A stretch of DNA of 64,000 nt from Aureibacillus halotolerans (GTDB lineage Bacteria > Bacillota > Bacilli > Bacillales > DSM-28697): the NCBI RefSeq assembly GCF_004363045.1, contig NZ_SNYJ01000007.1, forward strand, positions 62,001 to 126,000, read 5' to 3'. The notes under the pieces are model-generated. The model saw only the letters and a program-made list of their open reading frames with translations. It made no database searches and was not told the origin of the DNA. The stretch's first letter is position 1. Every line of letters begins with the position of its first letter. The position numbers and the translations under genes are program-made. Below, piece by piece: positions 47,552-57,084 of the stretch.

Positions 47552-47686
47552 AACATTCCTTCATTCCTACTAAAACATATGTGTCGAGTTGGCTAAATTA
47601 AGGGGTGGAGGGAAGGTCAATTCGTTATTATGATTCGTGAGAAAGAATTGCAGATAAGATTTGTGCATATACTCATCGTCCGAATA

Positions 47687-48247
47687 TTACAATCCAAACC
47701 GTTCCTTTATCATTTTCGCAACGTCTTCAGCTTCCAGATCCTCATTGTTAATTCGTAGATAATGTTTTTGAGTGATTTCTCCTCTTTTAGAATTCAATCG
47801 AAGGCTATCCATGCTTCTTAATAATTCTTGTTCAGAGTACTGCACGTTCTTTTTCGTTGGCTTTTGTTCAAGTCTATAGGGTGTTTTATTCCGTTTCAGT
47901 CTTTTTTCGACGCCAGCTTCCAACTCAACAAAATAGATTTTTGCTCCTTTAGAACTGAAGATTCTGCATATTTTCTCAACACTGTCCCAATCTTCTTTTT
48001 GATTAAATGCCCAGACAAACGTAAAAATCATCCCATAGTTATTGCTTGTTGCAAAGGTTCTAAAAACTTCCTCTCTAAAAAGGGTAGATAGTCTCCACAT
48101 GTCAGGACTAAATCCGAAAAAGGGTTCAAGTAAATCAATGGTCATATGATTATGGAATAACTTTAAAGCAGTTATTTTTGAGAGCTCATTTCCGACTGTC
48201 ATTTTCCCGACGGCTTGTGGGCCAAAGAGTAGAACAAGCTTCATCAT
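47687..48247 (-). CDS. P-loop NTPase, small-molecule kinase-like
   Basis: The 186-residue protein begins with a strand and Walker A loop FGPQAVGKMT (8-17), like shikimate kinase and chloramphenicol phosphotransferase-type enzymes. A basic lid-like region (EKRLKRNKTPYRLEQKP) is near 115-130. A family of such AAA/kinase-like proteins is scattered in bacilli; the substrate is unknown. The start follows AGGAGG at four (48247) or seven (48244) bases. The gene runs against its neighbours and is AT-rich, which suggests an acquired gene. Confidence 0.8.
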   Translation of the reverse strand: MMKLVLLFGPQAVGKMTVGNELSKITALKLFHNHMTIDLLEPFFGFSPDMWRLSTLFREEVFRTFATSNNYGMIFTFVWAFNQKEDWDSVEKICRIFSSKGAKIYFVELEAGVEKRLKRNKTPYRLEQKPTKKNVQYSEQELLRSMDSLRLNSKRGEITQKHYLRINNEDLEAEDVAKMIKERFGL

Positions 48248-48491
48248 TGCGCCTCCTGATATTTTCGGATTTTTCTAGACAACTGCTATTTCAAAGGATT
48301 ATTCCACAATCCTTGCTTAAATTCAATAATAATCAATAATGTAGGCGAAGAGGGGTCTACATCACGAATACTTGGCAAAGTCTTTACCCCTTTGGTAAGA
48401 AATTCTTTAAGGATCAAAGGGTATATTCCAATCGCTTTAGCCGAACATGCAGGAGCAATGTCGAGAAACCACACCAATACTTGAAATAACT
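48248..48491. other. Gap between the kinase-like gene and spo0M
   Basis: A 79-codon minus-strand frame (48525-48286) crosses this gap. It reads fairly protein-like near its end but has no ribosome site and overlaps the spo0M promoter, so it may be a decayed gene or chance. Confidence 0.35.
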
Positions 48492-48518
48492 TGAAACCTT
48501 TGTCAAAGTAGATTCGTA
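48492..48518 (+). promoter_or_regulatory. Sigma-W type promoter of spo0M
   Basis: TGAAAC (48492-48497) and CGTA (48515-48518) are 17 bases apart, the pattern of the extracytoplasmic-function factor sigma-W. spo0M of B. subtilis is a sigma-W gene. Confidence 0.75.
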
Positions 48519-48554
48519 GACACATGTAGACGACAAGACAATGGAGGCGTTCAA

Positions 48555-49337
48555 ATGAGTTTCTTTAAAAAATCGCTAGAAAGAGTCGGCATCGGTGGTG
48601 TGAAAATTGATGCGCAACTACAGAACAATCAGTACACAAAAGGGGATACTGTCCATGGCGAGTTCCATATAAAAGGGGCAGGCACGGACACAGACATTAA
48701 CCAGCTTGTGATTGATTTATGTACAGTGGCTTGGTACGAGCATGAGGACAAAATGCATCAGAAGAAAGTGGTTGTTGACTCCTATTCATTTGAGGGCAGC
48801 CATGTAAAAAGTGGAGAGCGCTTAACGATCCCCTTTGCATTCGAGCTCCCTTATACCGTCCCACATTCCACGTCAAGAAGTCCTGTTTGGATTACGACTA
48901 GAGCGGACATTGAGCTCGCCATTGATCCAAGAGATGAAGATTATCTTGTGATTAAGGAGCCGGAAACATCTCGTCTTTTCCTCAATGCTGTCAGAAACCT
49001 TGGATTCCGTCTACGAGAAGTGGAGGTTGAAGCAGGCAACTATTTGACAGAGCGCTTTTATCAGAAAGTCTTGCCGATGGATCAAATTCCAAAGTATGTC
49101 CAAGAATTTGAATGGGCGGTCCCATCAGAATTTAGAGGTCATATTGATGAGATTGAAGCAGTCCTATATGCAACTGAATATTCCTTGCATGTACTGCTTA
49201 CAAAGGACCAAAGATTAAGAGGGTTGGATAAGTTCTTTAAGTCCGAGGATGCGTATTATGAATTGGAATTTACGTTGGATGAGTTGAATCAACCTGATGT
49301 CGTTGAACGTGAGTTATGGTCCATCCTTCAAAAATAA
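48555..49337 (+). CDS. spo0M: Sporulation-control protein Spo0M
   Basis: The 260-residue protein belongs to the arrestin-like SpoOM family (begins MSFFKKSLERVGIGGVKID, with a beta-sandwich region to about 150). In B. subtilis its level affects sporulation onset and cell shape, and it is induced by envelope stress through sigma-W; a sigma-W type promoter is present here too. The ribosome site is TGGAGG. Confidence 0.94.
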   Translation: MSFFKKSLERVGIGGVKIDAQLQNNQYTKGDTVHGEFHIKGAGTDTDINQLVIDLCTVAWYEHEDKMHQKKVVVDSYSFEGSHVKSGERLTIPFAFELPYTVPHSTSRSPVWITTRADIELAIDPRDEDYLVIKEPETSRLFLNAVRNLGFRLREVEVEAGNYLTERFYQKVLPMDQIPKYVQEFEWAVPSEFRGHIDEIEAVLYATEYSLHVLLTKDQRLRGLDKFFKSEDAYYELEFTLDELNQPDVVERELWSILQK

Positions 49338-49339
49338 AC

Positions 49340-49420
49340 TTCAGGCTGATGAGAAACGCTCGCTTTCGTCGTTGCTTTGCCTTGTCCGGTGCTCATTGCC
49401 CTTTTGGCAACTCCGCACCA
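49340..49420 (-). repeat. 80-bp hairpin repeat, copy 3 (inverted)
   Basis: This is the best preserved copy. Read on the minus strand, GGTGC-GGA-GTTGCC pairs with GGCAAT-GA-GCACC, and the tail AAGCAACGACGAAAGCGAGC and AGCCTGAAG follow. It lies directly after spo0M. Confidence 0.82.
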
Positions 49421-49492
49421 GTCGAGGTTTTACGTTACATAGAGCAAGCACGTCCGATGGCCTAAAGAAGCATGTAGTGAATGCAATTCTAT

Positions 49493-49531
49493 AACAAAGA
49501 GCCTCTCCAATTTGGAGAAGGCTCTTTGTTT
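49493..49531. terminator. Bidirectional terminator between spo0M and lexA
   Basis: AACAAAGAGCCT pairs with AGGCTCTTTGTT around an inner CCAA/TTGG stem. A and T runs flank both sides. Confidence 0.9.
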
Positions 49532-49559
49532 ATCTATATCCAATGCGAAAGACAACCTC

Positions 49560-50180
49560 TTAATGAATCGCTCTGTAAAGCCCTACGACTTTACCGAGAA
49601 TGGTGACATCATGAAGAATAATTGGCTCCATCGCTGCGTTTTCAGGCTGAAGACGGATAAAGTCTTTTTCCTTGTAGAAGCGCTTGACCGTTGCTTCATG
49701 GTCTTCTGTCATTGCCACAACGATATCCCCGTTATTGGCTGTTTGCTGTTGTTTAACGACAACAAAATCCCCGTCATAAATGCCAGCTTCAATCATACTT
49801 TCACCTTCGATGACGAGCACAAACACTTGCTCATCTGCTGGAAGTAGACTTTCAGGCAGGGCCATGTAATCTTCGATATTTTCAATGGCTGTAATCGGTT
49901 GTCCAGCTGTAACCTTCCCGATGACAGGAACATTCAATACTTTTGCAATAGGAGATGCATGTTCATCACTGTACAAGACTTCGATGGCTCTTGGTTTTGT
50001 TGGATCACGGCGGATTAATCCCTTGTCCTCTAGTCGTGCTAGATGACCATGAACGGTTGAACTAGAGGCAAGTCCAACAGCTTCCCCAATCTCTCTTACA
50101 GAGGGTGGATATCCTTTGCTTTGTACATTGTCCTTAATAAAATCTAAAATATCTTGTTGTCTTTTTGATAGTTTTTTCAT
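49560..50180 (-). CDS. lexA: LexA repressor
   Basis: The 206-residue SOS repressor has an N-terminal winged helix ([20 protein letters not shown]) and a C-terminal self-cleaving domain. The cleavage pair Ala92-Gly93 (KVTAGQP), nucleophile Ser128 (GESM) and Lys166 (ATVKRF) are all present. It is divergent from yneA, with three LexA boxes between. Its own promoter reads TTGTAT and TATAAT on the minus strand, 17 bases apart. Confidence 0.98.
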   Translation of the reverse strand: MKKLSKRQQDILDFIKDNVQSKGYPPSVREIGEAVGLASSSTVHGHLARLEDKGLIRRDPTKPRAIEVLYSDEHASPIAKVLNVPVIGKVTAGQPITAIENIEDYMALPESLLPADEQVFVLVIEGESMIEAGIYDGDFVVVKQQQTANNGDIVVAMTEDHEATVKRFYKEKDFIRLQPENAAMEPIILHDVTILGKVVGLYRAIH

Positions 50181-50281
50181 AGTTATCCTCGCTTTCTATT
50201 ACGCGTAGTGGATCCATACTTACAAAGTAAATGTAGGCATACAATTTCAAAAGGTTCATAGACTGGAAGTAATTTATATAA

Positions 50282-50310
50282 ATTATAACAAACAGTCCTT
50301 TGGAATACAA
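50282..50310 (-). promoter_or_regulatory. Promoter of lexA
   Basis: On the minus strand TTGTAT (50310-50305) and TATAAT (50287-50282) are 17 bases apart. The -35 overlaps LexA box 1. Confidence 0.75.
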
Positions 50311-50321
50311 ACATAAGTTCG
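50308..50321 (-). promoter_or_regulatory. LexA box 1 (lexA side)
   Basis: CAAACATAAGTTCG differs from CGAAC-N4-GTTCG at one position. Confidence 0.82.
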
Positions 50322-50331
50322 AATTTTATAG

Positions 50332-50360
50332 TTGACAAAACAAACGTTCGCATGTAATCT
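50332..50360 (+). promoter_or_regulatory. Promoter of yneA-yneB-ynzC with LexA box 2
   Basis: TTGACA (50332-50337) and TAATCT (50355-50360) are 17 bases apart. A weaker LexA box (50337-50350, AAAACAAACGTTCG) fills the spacer. Confidence 0.75.
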
Positions 50361-50365
50361 AAAGG

Positions 50366-50379
50366 CGAACGAACATTCG
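50366..50379 (+). promoter_or_regulatory. LexA box 3 (yneA side)
   Basis: CGAACGAACATTCG differs from the consensus at one position and lies between the yneA promoter and its ribosome site. Confidence 0.8.
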
Positions 50380-50397
50380 TATCAGGGAGGAATGAAG

Positions 50398-51383
<986 letters not shown>

Positions 51384-51421
51384 TCCGTATTTTGTATGAT
51401 GGGTGGCAAGAGGTGATAACG

Positions 51422-51652
51422 TTGCTATCCAAAGAGAAAATTAATCGCATTAACGAGCTTTCTAATAAAGCGAAACAGAGCACACTGACCAATGAAGAAA
51501 AGGAAGAACAACAACAGCTACGTAAAGAATACTTGGCCACTTTCCGATCGTCTATGCGTGACCACTTACACAATGTGAAAGTCGTTGACCCTGAGGGAAA
51601 TGATGTCACACCAGATAAATTAAAGGAATCCAAAAAAAATCGTTTGCATTAA
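51422..51652 (+). CDS. ynzC: DUF896 family protein YnzC
   Basis: The 76-residue helical-hairpin protein matches YnzC (INELSNKAKQ, then EEQQQLRKEYL and DPEGNDVTP). The start is TTG at 51422, five bases after AGAGGTGA; the longer upstream frame lacks a site. It is the last gene of the SOS operon. The function is unknown. Confidence 0.92.
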   Translation: MLSKEKINRINELSNKAKQSTLTNEEKEEQQQLRKEYLATFRSSMRDHLHNVKVVDPEGNDVTPDKLKESKKNRLH

Positions 51653-51670
51653 CAGCTATAACGGAATAAA

Positions 51671-51703
51671 CGAACATGACACCCGACGTCATGTTCGTTT
51701 TCA
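51671..51703 (+). terminator. Terminator of the yneA operon
   Basis: CGAACATGAC pairs with GTCATGTTCG over a 7-base loop, followed by TTTTC. Confidence 0.9.
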
Positions 51704-51768
51704 TATAGTAGCAGTCGAATTGCTGTCAGCTAAGTTCACATGAAATGATTTCAGATGGCATTAAAGCC

Positions 51769-51798
51769 TTGCTACTTCACCGTGGTAGGGTATATGAT
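51769..51798 (+). promoter_or_regulatory. Promoter of tkt
   Basis: TTGCTA (51769-51774) and TATGAT (51793-51798) are 18 bases apart. Confidence 0.6.
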
Positions 51799-51837
51799 AG
51801 AAGCAATAAGTTCTTTAATGAAGAAAGGAATGTACAT

Positions 51838-53847
51838 ATGACTGCAAACTTAGATACGCTAGCGATTAATACGATTCGAACGCTTTCAATTGATGCAATC
51901 GAGAAAGCTAATTCAGGTCACCCTGGGTTGCCAATGGGGGCTGCTCCAATGGCCTACAAGCTTTGGAAAGATTATCTTAACATTTCGCCTAAACAACCAA
52001 AGTGGTTTAATCGAGATCGCTTTGTTTTATCAGCAGGTCATGGCTCGATGCTACTTTATAGCATGCTGCATTTGTCTGGGTTTGATGTAACCATTGATGA
52101 CTTAAAGCAATTCCGTCAATGGGGCAGCCGCACGCCAGGACATCCTGAAGTTGGTTATACAGATGGTGTAGAAGCGACGACAGGTCCACTAGGACAAGGG
52201 ATTTCAAACGCCGTTGGTATGGCGATGGCTGAGCGCCACCTTGCGTCAACATACAACCGCGACGGCTATCCTGTTGTTGATCATTTTACTTATACGATCT
52301 GCAGTGATGGCGACATTATGGAAGGTGTTAGTGCAGAGGCAGCTTCCCTAGCAGGTCATTTGAAGCTTGGCCGTTTGATAGCTTTATATGATTCCAATGA
52401 CATTTCACTTGATGGTGACCTAAATAGATCATTTTCTGAAAGTGTTGAAGATCGCTATAAAGCCTATGGCTGGCAAGTCATTCGCGTTGAAGATGGCAAT
52501 GACCTTGATGCAATTGGTAAAGCGATTGAAGCCGCACAAAACGAAACGAATAAGCCAACGCTTATCGAAATCAAAACAGTGATTGGTTATGGATCTCCGA
52601 ATAAATCCGGAAGCAGTGCATCGCATGGTTCAGCGCTTGGCGTGGACGAAGTAAAGCTCACAAAAGAGGCGTACAAGTGGACATATGAAGAAGATTTTCA
52701 TGTGCCTGATGAAGTGTATACGAATGTCCGTGATGCGATCGTTTCAGCTGGTGAAAAGAAAGTGGCAGAATGGGATTCGTTGTTCGCTTCTTATAAAAAC
52801 GACTTTCCAGAGCTTGCGGCACAGCTTGAGCTAGCGATCGATGGAAAGCTCCCTGAAGGTTGGGAAAAAGCGTTGCCTACGTATAGTGTTGATGATAAGG
52901 CAGCCGCTACTCGGGCGACTTCTGGTGAAGCCATTAATGCCATTGCAAATGCTGTTCCACAATTTTGGGGCGGTTCCGCTGACCTAGCTGGATCGAATAA
53001 AACTGAGGTTAATGGTCAAGAAGACTTTACAGCTGAAAACTACGCGGGCAAGAACATTTGGTTTGGTGTACGTGAGCATGCCATGGGTTCTGCGATGAAT
53101 GGAATGGCGTTGCACGGTGGATTAAAGCCTTATGGCGGTACGTTCTTCGTCTTCTCGGATTATTTACGTCCGGCCATCCGTTTAGCTGCCATTTCACACT
53201 TGCCTGTCACCTATGTGTTTACACACGATTCGATTGCTGTCGGTGAGGATGGACCAACGCATGAGCCAGTTGAACAGCTTCCAGCGTTACGCGCAATGCC
53301 GAATTTAACCGTTTTGCGTCCAGCAGACGGAAATGAAGTACAAGCGGCATGGAAAATCGCAATGGAGTCAACTGACCGACCAACAGCTCTAGTATTGACT
53401 AGACAAAACCTTCCAGTGCTTAAAGGGACTGTTGAAAATCGTTATGAAAAGGTTTCTAAAGGGGCCTATACGGTTTCGCCAGCATCCAAAGACATAGCAG
53501 ATGCATTACTGCTTGCGTCAGGATCTGAAGTAAGCCTTGCCGTTGACGCACAAGAAGCGCTTGCAAAAGACGGCATTGATGTCGCAGTTGTTAGTATGCC
53601 TTCTTGGGATTTATTTGAGCAACAATCGGCTGAGTACAAAGAAAGTGTCTTGCCAGCAGCAGTGACAAAGCGTTTTGCAGTTGAGATGGCTCAGCCACTT
53701 GGCTGGGAACGTTATACAGGATTAGATAGTGATATTCTCGGGATCACAACGTATGGTGCTTCTGGAGAAGGTGGACGAGTGGTCGCTGAGTATGGCTTTA
53801 CGACTGAAAATGTCGTTACTCGTGTGAAGGCGCTACTAAAGAAATAA
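51838..53847 (+). CDS. tkt: Transketolase
   Basis: The 669-residue thiamine-diphosphate enzyme moves two-carbon units in the pentose phosphate pathway. The cofactor motif begins [10 protein letters not shown] and the N-terminal [19 protein letters not shown] and [15 protein letters not shown] are typical. The ATG at 51838 follows AAAGGA; the longer frame from 51745 crosses the promoter. It stands between the SOS operon and sirA, as in B. subtilis. Confidence 0.97.
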   Translation: MTANLDTLAINTIRTLSIDAIEKANSGHPGLPMGAAPMAYKLWKDYLNISPKQPKWFNRDRFVLSAGHGSMLLYSMLHLSGFDVTIDDLKQFRQWGSRTPGHPEVGYTDGVEATTGPLGQGISNAVGMAMAERHLASTYNRDGYPVVDHFTYTICSDGDIMEGVSAEAASLAGHLKLGRLIALYDSNDISLDGDLNRSFSESVEDRYKAYGWQVIRVEDGNDLDAIGKAIEAAQNETNKPTLIEIKTVIGYGSPNKSGSSASHGSALGVDEVKLTKEAYKWTYEEDFHVPDEVYTNVRDAIVSAGEKKVAEWDSLFASYKNDFPELAAQLELAIDGKLPEGWEKALPTYSVDDKAAATRATSGEAINAIANAVPQFWGGSADLAGSNKTEVNGQEDFTAENYAGKNIWFGVREHAMGSAMNGMALHGGLKPYGGTFFVFSDYLRPAIRLAAISHLPVTYVFTHDSIAVGEDGPTHEPVEQLPALRAMPNLTVLRPADGNEVQAAWKIAMESTDRPTALVLTRQNLPVLKGTVENRYEKVSKGAYTVSPASKDIADALLLASGSEVSLAVDAQEALAKDGIDVAVVSMPSWDLFEQQSAEYKESVLPAAVTKRFAVEMAQPLGWERYTGLDSDILGITTYGASGEGGRVVAEYGFTTENVVTRVKALLKK

Positions 53848-53877
53848 AGTAAAAACGGTTGTCTTTTCGAGGGGCGT

Positions 53878-53897
53878 CGTTGCCTTCTTAGGCAACG
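53878..53897 (+). other. Perfect hairpin after tkt
   Basis: CGTTGCCT pairs with AGGCAACG over TCTT. There is no T run, so it is more likely an mRNA 3' structure than a terminator. Confidence 0.5.
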
Positions 53898-53937
53898 AGC
53901 TTCTAAAAAGGTATAGCCAAAAAAGCAGATGAACAGT

Positions 53938-53973
53938 CTAAAACAGCCCACGGGCGTTTTAGGCTGTTTTTTT
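53938..53973 (+). terminator. Terminator of tkt
   Basis: Two alternative stems, CTAAAAC/GTTTTAG-type and AACAGCC/GGCTGTT, end in a run of seven T. Confidence 0.85.
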
Positions 53974-54129
53974 AATCGACAAAACTTGTGGTTCTTTGCT
54001 GCACAAAAAGACAGGTCTCTTGCCCATCTTCCCGTATACTTTGGACAACCTGTTAGAAACTTATCGTTGCTACTCTATAGCGTAAGCCATTGTTTACAAT
54101 TTTTCCTGTTAAAAAGGAGGCCTTGGGCG

Positions 54130-54606
54130 ATGTCTGTATATGAAATTTATCTCGTCAAAGAAAGTGTGGCGTACGACTTTTTTGGAAAAGAGCACAAACT
54201 GTTCAATCTTTTTCTTGAAAATCAGTATGAAGATTCTACTCTAGCGGCCATTCTTCAAAAACAAGTCACCTATATTACATGTTCTCTTTCCGAACAATTG
54301 CTTATTACGTATATCCTTTCGCGAACGTCAGGTGCACGACAACATACGTCTGAACCAAATGTAATCACTTATTATGATACTGCTTCAAAAGGCGCGACAC
54401 GATTAACCGTTTGTCCAGATCGTGTACTATTGGAATCTGAAGGGTGTTTTTCAGGCGAGATGTCGTTTTTCGAATCGCTCCGTTCGTTTCATGGCTATTT
54501 TTTTGCATCTGATTATGAGTCAAGCCGTTTTGGTTGGTTAAAGCCACTCCGACTTAAAAATACACTCCATCCGACGGAACCTGTTGCGACTTCACAACTG
54601 ATCTAG
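54130..54606 (+). CDS. sirA: Sporulation inhibitor of replication SirA (YneE)
   Basis: The 158-residue protein matches SirA, which binds DnaA domain I and stops new rounds of replication when sporulation begins. The N-terminal IYLVKESVAYDFFGKEHKLF and C-terminal FASDYESSRFGWLKPLR align with the family. The ATG at 54130 follows AAGGAGG. A site differing by one base from the Spo0A box (TGTCGAT on the minus strand, near 53975) lies upstream, in line with Spo0A control. Confidence 0.88.
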   Translation: MSVYEIYLVKESVAYDFFGKEHKLFNLFLENQYEDSTLAAILQKQVTYITCSLSEQLLITYILSRTSGARQHTSEPNVITYYDTASKGATRLTVCPDRVLLESEGCFSGEMSFFESLRSFHGYFFASDYESSRFGWLKPLRLKNTLHPTEPVATSQLI

Positions 54607-54645
54607 TACACTTATGGGTAGATGATGTGAAGGAGGATTAGCAAC

Positions 54646-54861
54646 ATGTGGTGGATTTACGTTCTTGTGGGCCTAGGTTGCCTGATTGCAGGTGCCGCAT
54701 TAGGGTTTTTTATTGCCCGCAGATACATGATGAGTTACCTGAAGAAAAACCCGCCGATTAACGAGCAAATGCTTCGAGTGCTCTTAATGCAGATGGGACA
54801 AAAACCTTCTCAGAAAAAGATCAATCAGATGATGAAAGCGATGAACAATCAAGCAAAATAA
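54646..54861 (+). CDS. yneF: UPF0154 family small membrane protein YneF
   Basis: The 71-residue protein has one membrane segment (about 3-25, [20 protein letters not shown]) and the conserved cytoplasmic tail [20 protein letters not shown]. It is found in most Firmicutes and its function is unknown. It lies 40 bases after sirA. Confidence 0.92.
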   Translation: MWWIYVLVGLGCLIAGAALGFFIARRYMMSYLKKNPPINEQMLRVLLMQMGQKPSQKKINQMMKAMNNQAK

Positions 54862-54907
54862 ACGGCGTACACCCATCATGAGCTTGTAACAGATGAAAGG
54901 GGCTTCC

Positions 54908-55333
54908 ATGAAAGGCATTGACGATTTAATTCTGCAGTCGACGGTAAAAATCATTGCATTTGTCATTTTGGCCTTCTCATTATATTCCTTATTTGCAGGC
55001 CATAATGCGACAGGCGGTGGATTTATTGGCGGATTGATGACCTCAGCGGCACTGGTGCTTATCTTTATCAGCTATGGCTATGAGGTGGCAAGACATGTCA
55101 TCCCCGTCGATTTTAAACGTTTAATTCCAGCAGGATTAGGCATTGCGCTTTTAACGGGAATAGGGTCCTTCGTGTTTCAACAACCTTTTCTAAGTCATAC
55201 TTATGGCTATTGGGATCTCCCTTTCTTCGGCAAATTTGAATGGGCAACGGCTATGTTGTTTGATTTAGGCGTTTATATAACTGTCGTCGGAGTTACTATG
55301 ACCATCATTTTATCGATAGCTGAAGATCAATAA
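54908..55333 (+). CDS. Lone MrpB/MnhB-type Na+/H+ antiporter subunit
   Basis: The 141-residue protein has four membrane segments and the MnhB-domain features LILQSTVKIIAFVILAFSLY and AGHNATGGGFIGGLM. MrpB is normally one of seven subunits encoded together (mrpA-G), but no other mrp gene is present around it. It may join an Mrp complex encoded elsewhere or act alone. The ATG at 54908 follows AAAGGGG; ATG 54893 is less likely. Confidence 0.88.
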   Translation: MKGIDDLILQSTVKIIAFVILAFSLYSLFAGHNATGGGFIGGLMTSAALVLIFISYGYEVARHVIPVDFKRLIPAGLGIALLTGIGSFVFQQPFLSHTYGYWDLPFFGKFEWATAMLFDLGVYITVVGVTMTIILSIAEDQ

Positions 55334-55341
55334 AGAGAATG

Positions 55342-55396
55342 AAGGGGCTTGTTCCAGACGTCATAGCGATGACTCATGGGACAGGCTCTTTTTAAT
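55342..55396 (+). terminator. Terminator of the lone mrpB gene
   Basis: GGCTTGTTCC pairs, with G-U pairs, with GGGACAGGCT, followed by CTTTTT. Confidence 0.65.
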
Positions 55397-55407
55397 GTGG
55401 AGTCTCT

Positions 55408-55437
55408 TTGAACAAGCCTTTAGGGGTATGGTATACT
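55408..55437 (+). promoter_or_regulatory. Promoter of ccdC
   Basis: TTGAAC (55408-55413) and TATACT (55432-55437) are 18 bases apart; TG precedes the -10 as in extended sites. Confidence 0.65.
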
Positions 55438-55471
55438 GGCAAAAGACCTTTTATTGAAGGAAGGGATTTTT

Positions 55472-55954
55472 ATGGAAGTGGTCATTGCAACCATTGTTGC
55501 AGTATGTATGGCACTTATTGCAATTATGATTCGACTAAAGGCTGCAGCAAAGCCAGCGAGTTTAAAGAAAATCCTCTTGCCTCCGCTTTTTATGAGTACG
55601 GGCTTTTTAATGTTTACCCAACCGATGTTCCATATTTCTTTAAGTAATGCATTGGAAGCCTTTATCGTTGGGGCTTTGTTTTCAATTGTCTTGATAAAAA
55701 CATCCCGGTTTGAAGTGCGTGATGAAAAAATTTATCTAAAACGTTCTCGTGCGTTTCCTTTTATATTACTAGGGTTGCTTGTATTCCGGATTATACTGAA
55801 GCTCGTTTTGGGTCAATACATTGAATGGGAAGCCCTCAGTGGCATGTTCTTTATTCTAGCCTTCGGTATGCTTCTCCCATGGCGTCTTTCCATGTTCATC
55901 AAGTTCAAACGTGTTGAAAAAACGGTAATACCTCCGCCAACGCCAGTATCATAA
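55472..55954 (+). CDS. ccdC: CcdC (YneJ) family membrane protein
   Basis: The 160-residue protein has four or five membrane segments (EVVIATIVAVCMALIAIMI near 2; others near 40, 60, 95 and 130) and matches the CcdC/DUF1453 family. In B. subtilis it follows ccdA and yneI, linked to cytochrome c maturation; both of those are missing here. The ATG at 55472 follows AAGGAAGGGA. A terminator closes the gene. Confidence 0.88.
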   Translation: MEVVIATIVAVCMALIAIMIRLKAAAKPASLKKILLPPLFMSTGFLMFTQPMFHISLSNALEAFIVGALFSIVLIKTSRFEVRDEKIYLKRSRAFPFILLGLLVFRIILKLVLGQYIEWEALSGMFFILAFGMLLPWRLSMFIKFKRVEKTVIPPPTPVS

Positions 55955-55971
55955 TCTACCCTGAAACAAAC

Positions 55972-56008
55972 AAAAAGGATGCTTCTTAAGTAAGGAGGCA
56001 TCCTTTTT
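55972..56008. terminator. Terminator after ccdC
   Basis: AAAAAGGATGC pairs with GCATCCTTTTT. The gene on the other side (yneK) is convergent, so it may serve both. Confidence 0.85.
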
Positions 56009-56067
56009 GTGATTGTAGAAAAAGCTGTATAATGGACAGGCAACAAATTCAAACGACATGATGGCGC

Positions 56068-56496
56068 TTAAAAATACTGCTCGTATGGAGCGACATCTAT
56101 ATTTTGCTTAGCAAGCGTTTTTCGTAAATATTTATGATCTCGCTTTGGTGTGGCAAGTATATACCCTTCAATGATGAGACCTTCTGTCATCTGTGAAGAG
56201 TGGCGCTCAAGGGCAATTTGCCCAATTTTCCCTGCGATTTTCTCACGTGCAATATCACGAAACAATTCAGGAACTGGCTTAACAAGCTCTTCTAGTAGAT
56301 GTTTTTGTTTGTCAGACCAGAGATTTTTTGTTTGCTGTATATAATAGTCCTGCCAATCTAGTATTGATTTTCCATCATCCTTAGGAAGGCGCTTTAAAAA
56401 TTTCCGAAACATGAAAAAGCCACCGATAAACATAAAAACGATCATAAACAATCCCCAACTAAGAATGAACCACCCGAACCATCCATCGAACTCCAT
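56068..56496 (-). CDS. yneK: DUF2621 membrane-anchored protein YneK
   Basis: The 142-residue protein has one N-terminal membrane segment (about 8-29) and the family motif MFRKFLKRLPKDDGKS, followed by a helical domain with GYILATPKRDHKYLRKTL near its end. It matches YneK (DUF2621) and keeps its position after ccdC, but on the opposite strand to ccdC. The function is unknown. Confidence 0.88.
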   Translation of the reverse strand: MEFDGWFGWFILSWGLFMIVFMFIGGFFMFRKFLKRLPKDDGKSILDWQDYYIQQTKNLWSDKQKHLLEELVKPVPELFRDIAREKIAGKIGQIALERHSSQMTEGLIIEGYILATPKRDHKYLRKTLAKQNIDVAPYEQYF

Positions 56497-56581
56497 GTCT
56501 TACCCTCCCATCCCCACGGTATTGTCGCTAAAAATAGCTTACCAAATAGAAGACAGGACAGGCAATCCTTTTATGACTGTT

Positions 56582-56821
56582 TTACGAACGATGCCATAGA
56601 AAGATAAAAAAAGATGGCTCTTCTAAACTCAATGGAATGGCTGTTTGAAGTAGAGGTTCTGTGGGAAGACAAACCATATCGGTCCGTAATGTTGTCGTGA
56701 TAAACAAGAAAGGCTCCTGCCAATCGAATGAAATGAATTGTTCATTTTCCCATTTTTCGATTTCAAGCTGAAGGAACTCGTCTGATAAATAAAGATGAGA
56801 GGAGGGAGACCAAGGATCCAC
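56582..56821 (-). CDS. Hypothetical small acidic protein
   Basis: A 79-residue frame starts with GTG at 56821, about ten bases after AAAGGAGA. The product (MDPWSPSSHLYLSDEFLQLE at the start) is acidic with many aromatics and Leu, and resembles a small beta-rich domain. I do not recognise a family. In B. subtilis the spore coat gene cotM lies in this area, but no alpha-crystallin motif is visible. It is 21 bases downstream of the next small frame, so the two may form an operon. Confidence 0.5.
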   Translation of the reverse strand: MDPWSPSSHLYLSDEFLQLEIEKWENEQFISFDWQEPFLFITTTLRTDMVCLPTEPLLQTAIPLSLEEPSFFIFLWHRS

Positions 56822-56842
56822 AATAATGCATCTCCTTTTTCC

Positions 56843-57025
56843 CTATCCTATGCAAGCGCGGCGAGAAGTGCCGAATATGAAAAAAATTCCGATGAAGCAG
56901 GGCATCGCACAAAGCCATGCTTTTAAATAACGCAATCCGAACTCGATCTTTCGCTGCCTGTGAAGCAGATGATTTTCGGGAACCTGATGACTCAATTTTC
57001 GAACCTTAATTTCGGGGACACTCAT
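56843..57025 (-). CDS. Hypothetical small membrane protein
   Basis: A 60-residue frame starts with ATG at 57025 and has a basic N-terminal half and a hydrophobic segment at about 36-52 (AWLCAMPCFIGIFFIF). The ribosome site is poor. It is followed closely by the 79-residue gene, which raises its likelihood a little. No family is recognised. Confidence 0.4.
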   Translation of the reverse strand: MSVPEIKVRKLSHQVPENHLLHRQRKIEFGLRYLKAWLCAMPCFIGIFFIFGTSRRACIG

Positions 57026-57084
57026 AGAAATAGATGGATAAACCTACAATTTATTGTTGCATTTTATACAAGCTGCTATACGCT

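Noticed and set aside
48286..48525. Minus-strand frame of 79 codons upstream of the kinase-like gene
   Set aside because: It has no ribosome site and overlaps the sigma-W type promoter of spo0M; the end reads protein-like, so a decayed gene cannot be ruled out, but the support is too thin for a call.
51671..51703. LexA-box-like halves CGAAC ... GTTCG after ynzC
   Set aside because: The halves are 17 bases apart and are the two arms of a rho-independent terminator.
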